DNA of 64,000 nt from Ardenticatenales bacterium (GTDB taxonomy: Bacteria; Chloroflexota; Anaerolineae; Promineifilales; Promineifilaceae): the NCBI GenBank assembly GCA_020634515.1, contig JACKBL010000001.1, positions 1,054,001-1,118,000 of the forward strand, given 5' to 3'. Positions within the stretch are counted from its first letter, which is position 1. Each line of letters begins with the position of its first letter. Position numbers and translations under genes: made by a program. Under the pieces are notes generated by a model. The model did no database searches, was not told the DNA's origin, and worked only from the letters and a program-made list of their open reading frames with translations. This document shows, piece by piece, positions 37,670 to 46,590 of this stretch.

Positions 37670-38128
37670 TTACCTGGTCGTAGTTACGGAAGCAACGAGC
37701 CAGAAAGGTCCAGGACAATCTGCCGGCATTGTCGCCTGAGCGACGTAGTTCCCGATCTGGTCGGCGGGGACCTCCCCACCACTCACGTTAGCCACGTCAC
37801 CAACCTGGACCACAATCTTTCCGGTGTCATCCTTCACCTGAACGTTTTCTCCGGCGACGTTCAGAGAGTAAGATTGCGGCCAGACCAGCAGATAGTTGTT
37901 ATTGTCGCTATCCTGCACGCGAAGACAATTATCGTCCAGCACCAGTTTCCCTACTGTGAGCGCATCCATGGAATCTGGCTGCGCCTCTTGCTGCTGCGGG
38001 AAAAAGGGGTTGATTGGGCTGTCGCCCGTCTTGCTACTCTGGCAGGAAGTGGTGGTCATTGTGTAAAACAGAAACAGGAATAGAAACCAGAAAACTGTTT
38101 TGGTTGAGAAGCGAATAGCGTTCATCAT
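37670..38128 (-). CDS. Small hypothetical lipoprotein
   Basis: About 152 residues, using the ATG at 38128 (a second ATG follows directly), since a hydrophobic signal FWFLFLFLFYTM begins there and ends in lipobox TTSC. After a Pro/Gln linker the domain of about 100 residues has two Cys (DDNCLRV and PADCPGP) and an NNYLLVWPQSYSL strand. Similar domains in lipoproteins hold short beta folds; I do not recognise this one. It is convergent with treS, the two stops being adjacent. Confidence 0.7.
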   Translation of the reverse strand: MMNAIRFSTKTVFWFLFLFLFYTMTTTSCQSSKTGDSPINPFFPQQQEAQPDSMDALTVGKLVLDDNCLRVQDSDNNNYLLVWPQSYSLNVAGENVQVKDDTGKIVVQVGDVANVSGGEVPADQIGNYVAQATMPADCPGPFWLVASVTTTR

Positions 38129-38241
38129 CTTTCTTTTGACCTCATGAAAGTCGAAGATTGGTTCAATCATCGTAACACTAACGCACTCTGGAGATTGGAT
38201 CAATTTTCTGGCTTAGGAATGGCGCTTAAATAAGTTGGTCA

Positions 38242-38275
38242 AGATTGGTTCAATCTTTGGAGATTGAACCAATCT
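38242..38275. repeat. Perfect AGATTGGTTCAATCT hairpin
   Basis: 15-bp arms at 38242-38256 and 38261-38275. Upstream at 38163-38215 lies a broken relative of the 94-bp element (GTAACACTAACGCACTCTGG), and at 38421-38450 a further half-element (CTTAGCAGTTAC). This 345-base gap is a landing zone for repeats and shows no gene. Confidence 0.7.
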
Positions 38276-38283
38276 GAATGGAT

Positions 38284-38402
38284 AAGTTATTGTGACTATA
38301 CAGGTCATCTGCCCAGATTGGACCAATTTGCTCTGGTTGAATCTTATTGATGTCTACAAAATTGGTCCAATCTCTCGGAGACGTGAATAGTTACAAGTTA
38401 TT
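38284..38402 (+). mobile_element. 103-bp MITE-like element, copy B, with target duplication
   Basis: The core 38292-38394 is flanked by AAGTTATT on both sides (38284-38291 and 38395-38402), a perfect 8-bp duplication. The sequence looks identical to copies A and C over the full core. It is in the opposite orientation to copy A. Confidence 0.9.
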
Positions 38403-38472
38403 TAAATTTCGTTCCTTAGCAGTTACCAATCTTCAAGATAATTGAACCAATCTTCCTCACGAGTAGACTCTT

Positions 38473-39648
38473 TTATGGGGCCGTCATGACGCTGACGCTG
38501 ATACCTGACACGTAGTTGATAGCCATATAGATGGCGTCGTTCGGGTCCGAGCCAGGTGAGCCACTGTGTGTTCCATATGCCGTATTGTTCAGGAACCACG
38601 GCCCGCCGCTGTCGCCGCCGGAAGAAAGATCGCCGTACCCGGCGGTGTTGTCAACCCTGATGAACGTGGCGCTGGCGCTGGGGACGTAGCTGGGTTGATA
38701 ATTCTTGTCGCTGATGTAGCCGCAGGTGTAGTTCGTGGTCATGCCATATTTGCAGACATACCCACCGATGACCTGACTGCTCCGGCTTTTGGTCGCCGTG
38801 ATGGTACGGGTACTGCCATCGCTCCACCACCGTATCTTATTCACCACGGTGTAGCCGGAGGCCGTATGCCACTGAATATCATAGGAACCCGTATATTTTT
38901 CACTCTTGAAGGTCAAACTGGTGCCGCTGTAACTCTGTGTATTTGAGCAGTGAGCGGCGGTGGTGATCCCCTTGGTTCCACTGGAGTTCTTGACTGAGAA
39001 GCCACTGGTGCACGTAGACAGGGATAGCCCGCCGTAAATGTCGGCGTTAGGCGTACTCATCGCCGACACGCTGATGATGTCTACCTCTGGAGCCAGCGAT
39101 ACGATTCCCTGTTGAATCGCTTCCACAAGGCGATCCCGCTCAATAACGTACAGTTCAACCCGGTTTGCCGGCACATTAATGCCAGATTCAACCGGTATTC
39201 CGATGCGGGCAACCGCGGCCATGGCCGCTGCCTGCGCCTTTTCAAGATCAACGAGCGCCACCTGGGCTGTACGGATTTCGACCAGAGAAGCCAATGCTTC
39301 GTCCCGTGTATAGACTGTAATATCCTGCTGTGTCGGGTCGGTGAATTGCACCACAACGCGAAACTCCGGCGTATGTTCAAGCCAGAGTCCGGCGAATGTT
39401 GCAGTGGCCTTGCGGCTTAATGTTTCCTCCAGTACCCCGGCGGACTCTTGCACGGCAAAGCGGCGCATAGCCTCCTCCTGGCTGATACCGAATTGATCTG
39501 CATAGATCATGGCGTCAAAAGCGATCGGATCCTTTTCCATCGTTGGAACAGACGAATCGGCTGCTACCCGCGCTGCTGCCAGTGGTATTAGCAGCATGGC
39601 GATCAGAAGCACAATTACCCAGACATGACTACGTTGCCTACGAAACAT
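38473..39648 (-). CDS. Secreted S1-family serine protease with pro-region
   Basis: 391 residues from an ATG preceded by AAGGAG. A signal peptide (1-30) is followed by a pro-region of about 170 residues and a small trypsin-like domain (about 205-391). The triad is H233 in TTAAHC, D257 in SYDIQWH and S347 in GGDSGGPW. Cys213/Cys234 and Cys299/Cys309 can form disulfides as in streptogrisin-like proteases. The long pro-region resembles those of alpha-lytic-type proteases, which aid folding. It acts outside the cell. No inhibitor gene is near. Confidence 0.92.
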   Translation of the reverse strand: MFRRQRSHVWVIVLLIAMLLIPLAAARVAADSSVPTMEKDPIAFDAMIYADQFGISQEEAMRRFAVQESAGVLEETLSRKATATFAGLWLEHTPEFRVVVQFTDPTQQDITVYTRDEALASLVEIRTAQVALVDLEKAQAAAMAAVARIGIPVESGINVPANRVELYVIERDRLVEAIQQGIVSLAPEVDIISVSAMSTPNADIYGGLSLSTCTSGFSVKNSSGTKGITTAAHCSNTQSYSGTSLTFKSEKYTGSYDIQWHTASGYTVVNKIRWWSDGSTRTITATKSRSSQVIGGYVCKYGMTTNYTCGYISDKNYQPSYVPSASATFIRVDNTAGYGDLSSGGDSGGPWFLNNTAYGTHSGSPGSDPNDAIYMAINYVSGISVSVMTAP

Positions 39649-39900
39649 ATGCTTACTCCTTAAACTAAAGTATTTTGGACCAGTTTCATGCGACGCATGA
39701 ATGCGGCGCGTTTAGGTCTTTCTCTGGCAGTATAGTGCAGACGCCTGGACGCCAATAGATGCAGGTCACCTGGAAGGGGCAGGCCAACTGATGAAATTTG
39801 GCGTGTTGAATGGTGAAAAAATACCACCGCGTAGGCGGATAATCAGCGGTTTGTTATAATGCAGTCTGATCTCGTTGGATGTCCGAACGGAGGGCCATGA

Positions 39901-40776
39901 ATGAATCGAGCTGAATTCGGGAAGTTAATTAAGGTGCTGCGCGAATCGCAAAAGGATGAAAATGATCGCCAGTTGACGCAACAGAAATTGGCCGAAAGCA
40001 CAGGACTAAGTGAGGCCGTTGTGCGCAATATCGAGACAGGTCGTAAAGCGAATTTGCAGTTAGAGGATTTGCACAGGCTGGCGCAGACCTTTCAGTTGAC
40101 CACGTTGGAACGACATAAGTTTTTCACTGCTGCCGCGGAAATAGACAAAAAGAGGACGGTTGCTGTTTCACCACAGCAAACATTGCAGGACGTTGTTGCC
40201 AGGTTGACCGATGTGCGCTTTCCAGCGTACATCGTGGATGCCTATCATGATATTGTTGCTGCCAACAGCATTATGATCAACGTGTTTGGCATTCCGGTGG
40301 ACCTGGAAGACGCGGCGACACATCCGATTGCGCTTAACGGGATGCGCACCCTGTTTGATCCCGAGTTCTGCGCTCTGGACCTGATAGGAACAAATGTAGA
40401 ACATGTTTTGCTTGAGGCTGTCCTGTTCTTTCGATACAGCACCTTGCCGTATCGAGGTACTGATTATTACGTGTACTTGCTAAAGAATCTGAACAAATAC
40501 AAGAAATTTAAGGATTTCTGGTATCGTGTCCTGGTTTTTACCCCTGATTATGCTGTGCCCGTGCACGTGCGCCACACGGTGAACACCAGGCATGGGCGGC
40601 TCAAATATGTGATGACGGTGACGGAGGTGCCGACAGCGGAAACGGAATTGATGGTTATAAACTGTTTGCCCGTTGATGTGCAGACGGCTCAAGTATTTGA
40701 ACGGATTGCGGCTGCGGCGGGGGTCAAGTGGCCTTTTCTTCTGGCGACGTGGCCGGAGAAGCGTTTCAAATTGTAG
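39901..40776 (+). CDS. XRE-family HTH regulator with MmyB-like ligand domain
   Basis: 291 residues. The HTH is QQKLAESTGLSEAVVRNIETG (about 29-49 in part, seen as SEAVVRNIETG). Residues about 95-280 look like the PAS-like MmyB ligand domain: FPAYIVDAYHDIVAANSIM, then a central helical part, then HVRHTVNTRHGRLKYVM and TVTEVPTAETELMVINCLP. It is transcribed divergently from the protease gene across 250 bases. A TATAAT box at 39855-39860 may be its promoter. It may control the protease or the amylosucrase gene that follows; this is inference. Confidence 0.85.
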   Translation: MNRAEFGKLIKVLRESQKDENDRQLTQQKLAESTGLSEAVVRNIETGRKANLQLEDLHRLAQTFQLTTLERHKFFTAAAEIDKKRTVAVSPQQTLQDVVARLTDVRFPAYIVDAYHDIVAANSIMINVFGIPVDLEDAATHPIALNGMRTLFDPEFCALDLIGTNVEHVLLEAVLFFRYSTLPYRGTDYYVYLLKNLNKYKKFKDFWYRVLVFTPDYAVPVHVRHTVNTRHGRLKYVMTVTEVPTAETELMVINCLPVDVQTAQVFERIAAAAGVKWPFLLATWPEKRFKL

Positions 40777-40782
40777 CCGTCT

Positions 40783-40876
40783 CACTGAAAAAACCGGGTT
40801 TTTCGATTGTCCGGCGGAAATTACCAGAGTGATTCATGTGTAAAAACCCGGTTTTTGGCCTTTTTTCAGTAGAGTC
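40783..40876 (+). repeat. AAACCGGGTTTTT inverted repeat, copy 1
   Basis: About 94 bases with arms AAAAACCGGGTTTTT and AAAAACCCGGTTTTT, spaced by TTACCAGAGTG. A second copy in the opposite orientation is at 56906-56999. It fills the gap between the XRE gene and amylosucrase. A partial relative is near 59323-59376. Confidence 0.85.
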
Positions 40877-40924
40877 ATATGCGATATGTCTGTTTTCCGC
40901 AAAGCTGGCGACGATTGACGAGTC

Positions 40925-42877
40925 ATGGAATTCTACTGGCCTAAACTCTTAACAGGCCCGCTGCGCTTGATGGAGCCGCTGGAGCAAGAGATTTTCCAGC
41001 TTCGCTTGCGCCAGTATCTCCCCGATGCGCTGCAACCGCTGCGCCGTTTGTATGGGCAACGGGCGGATTTTGACGCCTGGGTGGCGCGGTTCCTGACGAT
41101 TGCGGCGCAGGCGTATGTCAGCCGTTCGCCAGAACTGCGGTTGCTGGATTTGCGCCGGGTGTCTGAGCCGGACTGGTTCCAGCAATCGGGGATGGTTGGT
41201 TACATTGCGTACGTGGACCGTTTTGCCGGCACGCTCCCCCGTGTCGCCGACCACATCCCCTACCTCAAAGAGCTGGGCATCACCTATCTGCACCTCATGC
41301 CCCTGCTGCAACCCCGCCCCAGCCCCAACGATGGCGGCTACGCCGTCATGGATTATCGCGCCGTCAATCCCGAGTTGGGCAGCATGGATGATTTGCGGCA
41401 GTTGACGGCGCAGCTGCGGCAGCACAGCATCAGCCTCTGTACAGACCTGGTACTCAACCATACTGCTCGGGAGCATGAATGGGCGCAAAAGGCGTTGGCG
41501 GGTGATCCTGTCTATCAGGATTATTACCTGATGTTCCCTGATCGCACGCTGCCTGACCAGTATGAACGGACGCTGCCAGAGGTGTTCCCTGACTTCAAAC
41601 CCGGCAATTTCACCTATGAAGAAGCGATCGACCGCTGGGTATGGACCACGTTCAACAGCTACCAGTGGGACCTGAACTACGCCAACCCGGCTGTCTTTGC
41701 GGAGATGCTGGACATCATGTTGTTCCTGGCGAACCAGGGGGTGGAGATTCTGCGCCTGGATGCGGTGGCCTTTATGTGGAAGCGCATGGGCACGGACAGC
41801 CAGAACCAGCCGGAAGCGCATTATCTGTTGCAGGCGTTCCGCGCTCTCACGCGCCTGGCCGCGCCCGGCGTGCTGTTCAAAGCGGAGGCTATTGTGTCGC
41901 CGCCGCGGCTGATTCCCTACCTGGGGCGGGGGGAGTCCACGAACCGGGAATGTGAGATCGCCTACCACAATGTGCTGATGGTGTTGATCTGGAGCAGTTT
42001 GGCGGAGCGGCGGGTGGTGTTGATGACGCGGGCTTTGCAGGAAATGCCGGCACTTCCCGCATCCGCCGCCTGGATCACCTACATTCGCTGCCACGACGAC
42101 ATCGGCTGGGCCGTCACCGACGAAGACGCCGCTGCCGTTGGTCTCTCCGGCTACCTCCATCGCGCCTTCCTCAGCGACTTCTACAGCGGACGCTTCCCCG
42201 ACAGCTTTGCCCGTGGCGACACCTTCCAGTTCAACCCCAAAACGGGCGACCGCCGTATCAGCGGCTCCTGTGCCTCCCTGGCCGGCCTGGAAATCGCTCT
42301 GGAGAAGCAGGACGCCCGGCTCGTTTCCCTGGCGATTGATCGCATTCTGCTGGCCCACGGCATCATCCTGGCCTTTGGCGGCATTCCCCTGATTTACATG
42401 GGGGATGAATTGGGCTTGCTCAACGACCTTAGCTACCGGGACGATCCCGACCTGGCGGACGACAACCGCTGGATGCACCGCCCGCGCATGGATTGGGAGG
42501 GAGCAGCGCGGCGTAGCGACTGGCAGCGAGCCACGGGACGCATTTTTCATGGGCTGCGCCGCCAGATTGCCGCGCGTCGTGGGCTGCCGGCATTACACGC
42601 ACAGGCGCGCACGGAACCGGTCTGGACGCATAACGACGCCGTGTTGGGGCTGCAGCGGGACAGCGCCCGCGGACGCCTGCTCATCCTGGGCAATTTCAGC
42701 GAAAAGGCGCAGACAGTGCCCGCCTACCGCTTGCAGGAACTCCGTTTTGCCGGCACGCTCCACGACCATCTCACCGGCCAAAACCTGACCACGTGGCCGG
42801 GCATCACCCTGGCCCCGTACCAGGTGATGTGGCTGGAAGCGGAAGCGAACAATTCATCGGTGAATGGGCGCGGTTAA
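40925..42877 (+). CDS. Amylosucrase, GH13 subfamily 4
   Basis: 650 residues, near the usual 640. An N-terminal helical domain (1-90) is followed by the barrel. YVDRFAGTLP, PLLQPRPSPNDGGYAVMDYR and the B-domain loops are typical of amylosucrase. The nucleophile is EILRLDAVAFMWKRMG (D279), the acid/base is LFKAEAIVSP (E321) and the third Asp is in YIRCHDDIGW (D391/D392). It builds an alpha-1,4-glucan from sucrose and frees fructose, which the ROK kinase encoded next can phosphorylate. It has no signal peptide, so it is probably cytosolic. Codon use changes at octamers 41224 and 42045. Confidence 0.93.
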   Translation: MEFYWPKLLTGPLRLMEPLEQEIFQLRLRQYLPDALQPLRRLYGQRADFDAWVARFLTIAAQAYVSRSPELRLLDLRRVSEPDWFQQSGMVGYIAYVDRFAGTLPRVADHIPYLKELGITYLHLMPLLQPRPSPNDGGYAVMDYRAVNPELGSMDDLRQLTAQLRQHSISLCTDLVLNHTAREHEWAQKALAGDPVYQDYYLMFPDRTLPDQYERTLPEVFPDFKPGNFTYEEAIDRWVWTTFNSYQWDLNYANPAVFAEMLDIMLFLANQGVEILRLDAVAFMWKRMGTDSQNQPEAHYLLQAFRALTRLAAPGVLFKAEAIVSPPRLIPYLGRGESTNRECEIAYHNVLMVLIWSSLAERRVVLMTRALQEMPALPASAAWITYIRCHDDIGWAVTDEDAAAVGLSGYLHRAFLSDFYSGRFPDSFARGDTFQFNPKTGDRRISGSCASLAGLEIALEKQDARLVSLAIDRILLAHGIILAFGGIPLIYMGDELGLLNDLSYRDDPDLADDNRWMHRPRMDWEGAARRSDWQRATGRIFHGLRRQIAARRGLPALHAQARTEPVWTHNDAVLGLQRDSARGRLLILGNFSEKAQTVPAYRLQELRFAGTLHDHLTGQNLTTWPGITLAPYQVMWLEAEANNSSVNGRG

Positions 42878-42879
42878 CG

Positions 42880-42912
42880 AGATTGGTTCATTCTCCAAGA
42901 ATGAACCAATCT
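42880..42912. repeat. Perfect AGATTGGTTCATTCT hairpin
   Basis: 15-bp perfect arms, 42880-42894 and 42898-42912, loop CCA. It lies between amylosucrase and fructokinase genes and might reduce read-through or stabilise message ends. Confidence 0.75.
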
Positions 42913-42930
42913 TGGATTAGGGGATTAGCA

Positions 42931-43854
42931 GTGACGATGAGCGAACGATTGTATGGCGGGATTGAAGCGGGGGGGACGAAGTTCGTGTGTACGATTGCGG
43001 CGGGACCGGATGATATTCTGGCGGAAGAGCGATTCCCCACGCGCGCGCCGGAGGAGACGCTGGCGCAGGCCATCGCCTTCTTCCGCGCCCAGCCGCCCAT
43101 TGCCGCCGTGGGCATTGGCGCGTTTGGCCCCGCCGACCCCGATCCCCATTCGCCCACTTTTGGCACCATCACCACCACGCCCAAACCGGGGTGGGCCAAC
43201 GTCGATTTCGCGGGCGCGATCCGCCGCGCGCTAGGCGTGCCCGTCGGTTTTGACACGGACGTGAATGTGGCGGCGTTGGGTGAATGGCGTTGGGGCGCGG
43301 CGCAAGGGCTGGATACATTCGTGTACCTCACGATTGGCACGGGGATTGGCGGCGGTGGCGTGGTGAACGGCCAGATGATGCACGGGTTGATTCACCCGGA
43401 GATGGGGCACATGCGCCTCCCTCGCCGTGAAGATCGGTTGCCCTATGGGGCGTTGCTGCCGGCATTTGCCGGCATTTGCCCCTACCACGGTGATTGTCTC
43501 GAAGGATTGGCCGCCGGTCCGGCCATCGAGTCCCGCTGGGGCCAAAACGCCGCCACTCTCCCCCCCGACCATCCCGCCTGGGCCATTGAAGCCCATTACC
43601 TCGGCCTCGCCCTCAGCAACCTGGTCTGCATCCTCTCCCCCCAGCGCATCATCCTCGGCGGCGGCGTTATGGAACAGCGCCACCTCTTCCCGCTCATCCA
43701 CGCGGAAGTCCGGCAGACACTAAACGGCTACGTCGCTTCCCCCGCCGTGATGGCGCGGATTGCCGATTACATTGTGCCGCCGGGGTTGGGGAACCGTGCC
43801 GGCATGTTGGGCGCCATCGCCCTGGCGCAACAAACCGCCCGCGCCGCTCAGTAA
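42931..43854 (+). CDS. ROK-family fructokinase
   Basis: 307 residues from the GTG at 42931, eight bases after TTAGGGG; an ATG two codons later is an alternative. The phosphate loop GGIEAGGTKFVCTI, the catalytic FDTDVNVAALGEW and GTGIGGGGVVNG are ROK signatures. A Cys-rich zinc site follows in HPEMGHM and ICPYHGDCLEG, the pattern of ScrK-type fructokinases. It should make fructose-6-phosphate from the fructose freed by amylosucrase next door. Two adjacent octamers at 43457 and 43467 sit where base use changes from G-rich to C-rich. Confidence 0.92.
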   Translation: MTMSERLYGGIEAGGTKFVCTIAAGPDDILAEERFPTRAPEETLAQAIAFFRAQPPIAAVGIGAFGPADPDPHSPTFGTITTTPKPGWANVDFAGAIRRALGVPVGFDTDVNVAALGEWRWGAAQGLDTFVYLTIGTGIGGGGVVNGQMMHGLIHPEMGHMRLPRREDRLPYGALLPAFAGICPYHGDCLEGLAAGPAIESRWGQNAATLPPDHPAWAIEAHYLGLALSNLVCILSPQRIILGGGVMEQRHLFPLIHAEVRQTLNGYVASPAVMARIADYIVPPGLGNRAGMLGAIALAQQTARAAQ

Positions 43855-43914
43855 CCGTCCGAAGACAATTTTACACTTTTATGGACGGTTACTGACAAGC
43901 TATCATGGATAGCC

Positions 43915-43952
43915 GCTGTCCGCACATTTCCGCTAATTTAATTGCGGACAGC
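43915..43952. repeat. 38-bp palindrome, copy 2
   Basis: GCTGTCCGCACATTTCC and AATTGCGGACAGC are the arms of a near-identical inverted copy of 28718-28755. It lies just before the stop of the minus-strand DUF4126 gene. Confidence 0.75.
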
Positions 43953-43955
43953 CGC

Positions 43956-44534
43956 TCACGCCTCCGCGTAGGCAGGCCGTTTGCGCCGCCGCCACAGCCG
44001 CACCACCAGATAAACGAGTAGCACGCTGGCAAACAGCATCAAAATGGGCACAATGACGGAAAGCAGCGACATGATGGTCGCCGCGATGTCCTCCAGCAGG
44101 CTCACGAACCAGTTGCCCATGCCGGCAGTCGTGGCCGTGACCACCGGGCGCGCCGCCACTTTGGTTGTGTGTACGGTCCCCGCCAGCAGCAGCCCCGCCA
44201 CCAGTGCCACCACCGGACTGATGTCGTTGATCACGCCCGCGTTGGCGGCGAAGAGGATGGCCCCCGCCGCCGGACGAATGAAGGTTTGCACAATGTCGTT
44301 GGCGGAGTCAATTGCCGGCACTTTATCCACCAGCATCTCCACCACCAACAACACCCCCAGCAGCCCGATCACCCACCAACTCGTCAGCAAATCATACGGC
44401 TCCGCCAGGCGAATCAAGTCCGTAAAACGGGCCACCAGCGCCACAATCAACAGCGGAATATAGGCATTCAGGCCCGCGCTCGTCGCCAACCCAAAAGCAG
44501 CCCCAATTCCCCCTAACGCCGTCACAAAATCCAT
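43956..44534 (-). CDS. DUF4126 membrane protein
   Basis: 192 residues, five or six membrane helices. The start with GLATSAGLNAYIPLL (about 14-28) and EMLVDKVPAIDSANDIVQT are the DUF4126 signature. A basic tail (WRRRKRP) is cytosolic. The function of the family is unknown. It is 33 bases downstream of the DUF2085 gene and probably shares its transcript. Confidence 0.85.
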   Translation of the reverse strand: MDFVTALGGIGAAFGLATSAGLNAYIPLLIVALVARFTDLIRLAEPYDLLTSWWVIGLLGVLLVVEMLVDKVPAIDSANDIVQTFIRPAAGAILFAANAGVINDISPVVALVAGLLLAGTVHTTKVAARPVVTATTAGMGNWFVSLLEDIAATIMSLLSVIVPILMLFASVLLVYLVVRLWRRRKRPAYAEA

Positions 44535-44567
44535 TTTCTCCCTCCAATCGCCAGGCGCATCACAAGA

Positions 44568-45452
44568 CTATGACAATCCGGGCAATCCTGTCAGCGTTCC
44601 AAACAGACTCAGGCGCAGCCACGCACCCGCCATCAGTTCCAATAATGCCAGCGCCAGACCAAAGGTTAATGCCGGCAGCGCCTGCCGCCAGGAAACGTAG
44701 CGCCCCTCGCGGCGCAGACCCATCAACAGCAGCATACTGTTAATGGCGCTGAGAACGGCCAGCAGACCTGCTCCGCTGGCTAGCGCCAATACGTACAGCA
44801 GCGTCGGCTGGTTGCTCAGCGCCAGCAGCCCAACCACGCCCGCCAGCAGCGCCAGGCCGCCCAACTCGCGCAGCGACCGCAGTGGTGGCTGCCAGCGCGG
44901 CGACTGCCACAACGTTTGCGCCAGCGCGGGGGACACAATGCTGCCCATCGCCAGCCCCGCGCCCAACCCCGTCGCCAGTCGTAGCCAGTTTTGCGGTTGA
45001 TAGAGGTGAGGCGCGCGGGGGAGGAAGTGGCTGTAGGAGTTGAGGCCGTCCACACCCATCACGCCCACCAGGCCCAGCAGCGCCAGCAGCACGGGCAGCC
45101 GCGGCAGTGCCGCGTCCCGCTCCCGTCCGGCCAGCAGCGTCACCAGAAATGTTAGCAGCACCCCCAGGTAAATGCCGCTGCAACGGGCGCACAGCGGCAT
45201 TTGCCGCCCGGCAATGATGATGGAATGGCCCGTAAGACGGTGGCACACCGCCCCGCCGAGAAAATCCAGCGCCCCCAGCGCGTGGTCGTGCGCCAGCGCC
45301 GTCGCGTCGCTGGTGACGTAAAACCCAATCAACAGCAGCGCGCCCACGATGACCAACAACGGCAGCCAGCGATTGCGCGCGCGCGGCGCGTTGCGCGTTA
45401 TCAGCAGCGACGCGGATTCGGGCGCGGGAGGCGGCATGTTGGGTTGCGTCAT
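44568..45452 (-). CDS. DUF2085 membrane protein
   Basis: 294 residues from the ATG at 45452; the frame is open further up, but that part overlaps a palindromic intergenic repeat and codes for nothing recognisable. The DUF2085 core is CHRLTGHSIIIAGRQMPLC then ARCSGIYLG (about 65-95), which holds the family's conserved Cys and His. About seven membrane helices follow. The Cys/His pattern suggests metal or thiol chemistry in the membrane; no function is known. Confidence 0.85.
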   Translation of the reverse strand: MTQPNMPPPAPESASLLITRNAPRARNRWLPLLVIVGALLLIGFYVTSDATALAHDHALGALDFLGGAVCHRLTGHSIIIAGRQMPLCARCSGIYLGVLLTFLVTLLAGRERDAALPRLPVLLALLGLVGVMGVDGLNSYSHFLPRAPHLYQPQNWLRLATGLGAGLAMGSIVSPALAQTLWQSPRWQPPLRSLRELGGLALLAGVVGLLALSNQPTLLYVLALASGAGLLAVLSAINSMLLLMGLRREGRYVSWRQALPALTFGLALALLELMAGAWLRLSLFGTLTGLPGLS

Positions 45453-45508
45453 AAGGACCTTTGAGACTCCTGCTGAATATGGTTTAATAGCGGTGATTAC
45501 GCTATTCC

Positions 45509-45541
45509 AGACTGGGGCAGTCTCGGAGACTGTTCCAGTCT
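45509..45541. repeat. AGACTGG-type hairpin
   Basis: Arms AGACTGGGGCAGTCT (45509-45523) and AGACTGTTCCAGTCT (45527-45541), 13 of 15 paired. It is a variant of the dispersed AGATTGG hairpin family. A relative is at 53413-53452. Confidence 0.65.
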
Positions 45542-45608
45542 CATTCACGCAAGTATGCCTATTTCAGGGCAAGATGACAAAAATCCGCCGGATCGCTGCC
45601 GTGGGAAC

Positions 45609-45738
45609 ATCTTCCCGGAAGCTGTTGCCCAGGGCCATCATCTGTGACGAAGCTTCCGGGAAGATTATTGCGCATGAGGACATCTTCCCGGAAGCTGTTG
45701 CCCAGGGCCATCATCTGTGACGAAGCTTCCGGGAAGAT
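45609..45738 (+). repeat. Tandem pair of 57-bp ATCTTCCCGGAAGC hairpins
   Basis: Two identical 57-bp units, 45609-45665 and 45682-45738, each start ATCTTCCCGGAAGC and end GCTTCCGGGAAGAT. The second lies 22 bases before the FAD-subunit start. An inverted close relative lies 22 bases before the aldo-keto reductase start (56705-56761), and both share a following ATTTTC..AGGAGA ribosome site. Confidence 0.85.
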
Positions 45739-45760
45739 CATTTTCGTAGGAGAAAAAGAG

Positions 45761-46531
45761 ATGCCCAAACGCCCCCGTGTCTACTATCGTCCTGTTCATT
45801 TGGAGACTGCGCTGCAGCAGTTGGCGCAGCCAGATACCGTGCCCCTCGGCGGCGGCACAAAGCTGCTGGCGGCGGATGTGACTGTCGGCGTGGTGGATTT
45901 ACAGGACCTGGGGCTAGACCAGGCAGAACAGGCCGGAGATTGGCTGCGCGTGGGGGCCATGGCGCGGCTGACGGACCTGGCGGCATTGGCGGCGCGGCAT
46001 CCGCTGTTGGCGGCGGCCATTCATCGCGCCGGGCCGAATACGTACCGCAACGCGGCTACGCTGGGCGGCTCCATTGCTGCCCGGCTGGCGGATAGCGAAC
46101 TGCTGGCGGCGCTTCTGGTGTTGGAGGCCAGCCTGACGGTCTACGCGCCGGAGGCCGTGGTCCTGTCGCTGCCACAGTTTTGGGCGTTGCGCCAGCCGGC
46201 TGCGTTAATCACGGAGATTCGTATTCCCTGGGGCGCGGGGCGGGGGGCGTCGGAGCGGGTGGCGCGCACGCCGGCGGACTATCCGATTGTGTCGGTGGCG
46301 GCGTGGCAACCGGAGGGGGAGACGGTGCGGCTGGCGGCGACGGGGATTGATGCGCTACCGGTGCGGCTGCCGGCATCTGAAGCAGCCGTGGCGACGGAGG
46401 GCATGGAAAGGGCGGCGGTGTTGGCGGGAGAGGAATGCCGGCATCCGGGTGACTTCCGCGGCGACGCATCCTACCGCGCCCAAATGGCCGCCGTCCTCAC
46501 CCGCCGCGTTCTCATGCAACTGCTTCGATAG
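45761..46531 (+). CDS. FAD-binding subunit of a molybdopterin hydroxylase family (CoxM/XdhB-like)
   Basis: 256 residues from the ATG at 45761, which follows GTAGGAGA. The FAD-binding loop reads VPLGGGTKLL (about 26-36) and the second loop is NTYRNAATLGGSIAARLADSE in parts (NAATLGGSIA). The C-terminal domain is at about 145-250. Normally this subunit works with a 2Fe-2S subunit and a large molybdenum subunit, but neither gene is present here. It may serve partners encoded elsewhere. A double hairpin sits in its leader. The octamer at 46436 marks an extreme G-to-C switch near the end. Confidence 0.8.
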   Translation: MPKRPRVYYRPVHLETALQQLAQPDTVPLGGGTKLLAADVTVGVVDLQDLGLDQAEQAGDWLRVGAMARLTDLAALAARHPLLAAAIHRAGPNTYRNAATLGGSIAARLADSELLAALLVLEASLTVYAPEAVVLSLPQFWALRQPAALITEIRIPWGAGRGASERVARTPADYPIVSVAAWQPEGETVRLAATGIDALPVRLPASEAAVATEGMERAAVLAGEECRHPGDFRGDASYRAQMAAVLTRRVLMQLLR

Positions 46532-46590
46532 TTGTTCTTTTCGTAGACGTTTTACACCTGTAGCGACGGATTAGCCGCTTCTACCAGAGT

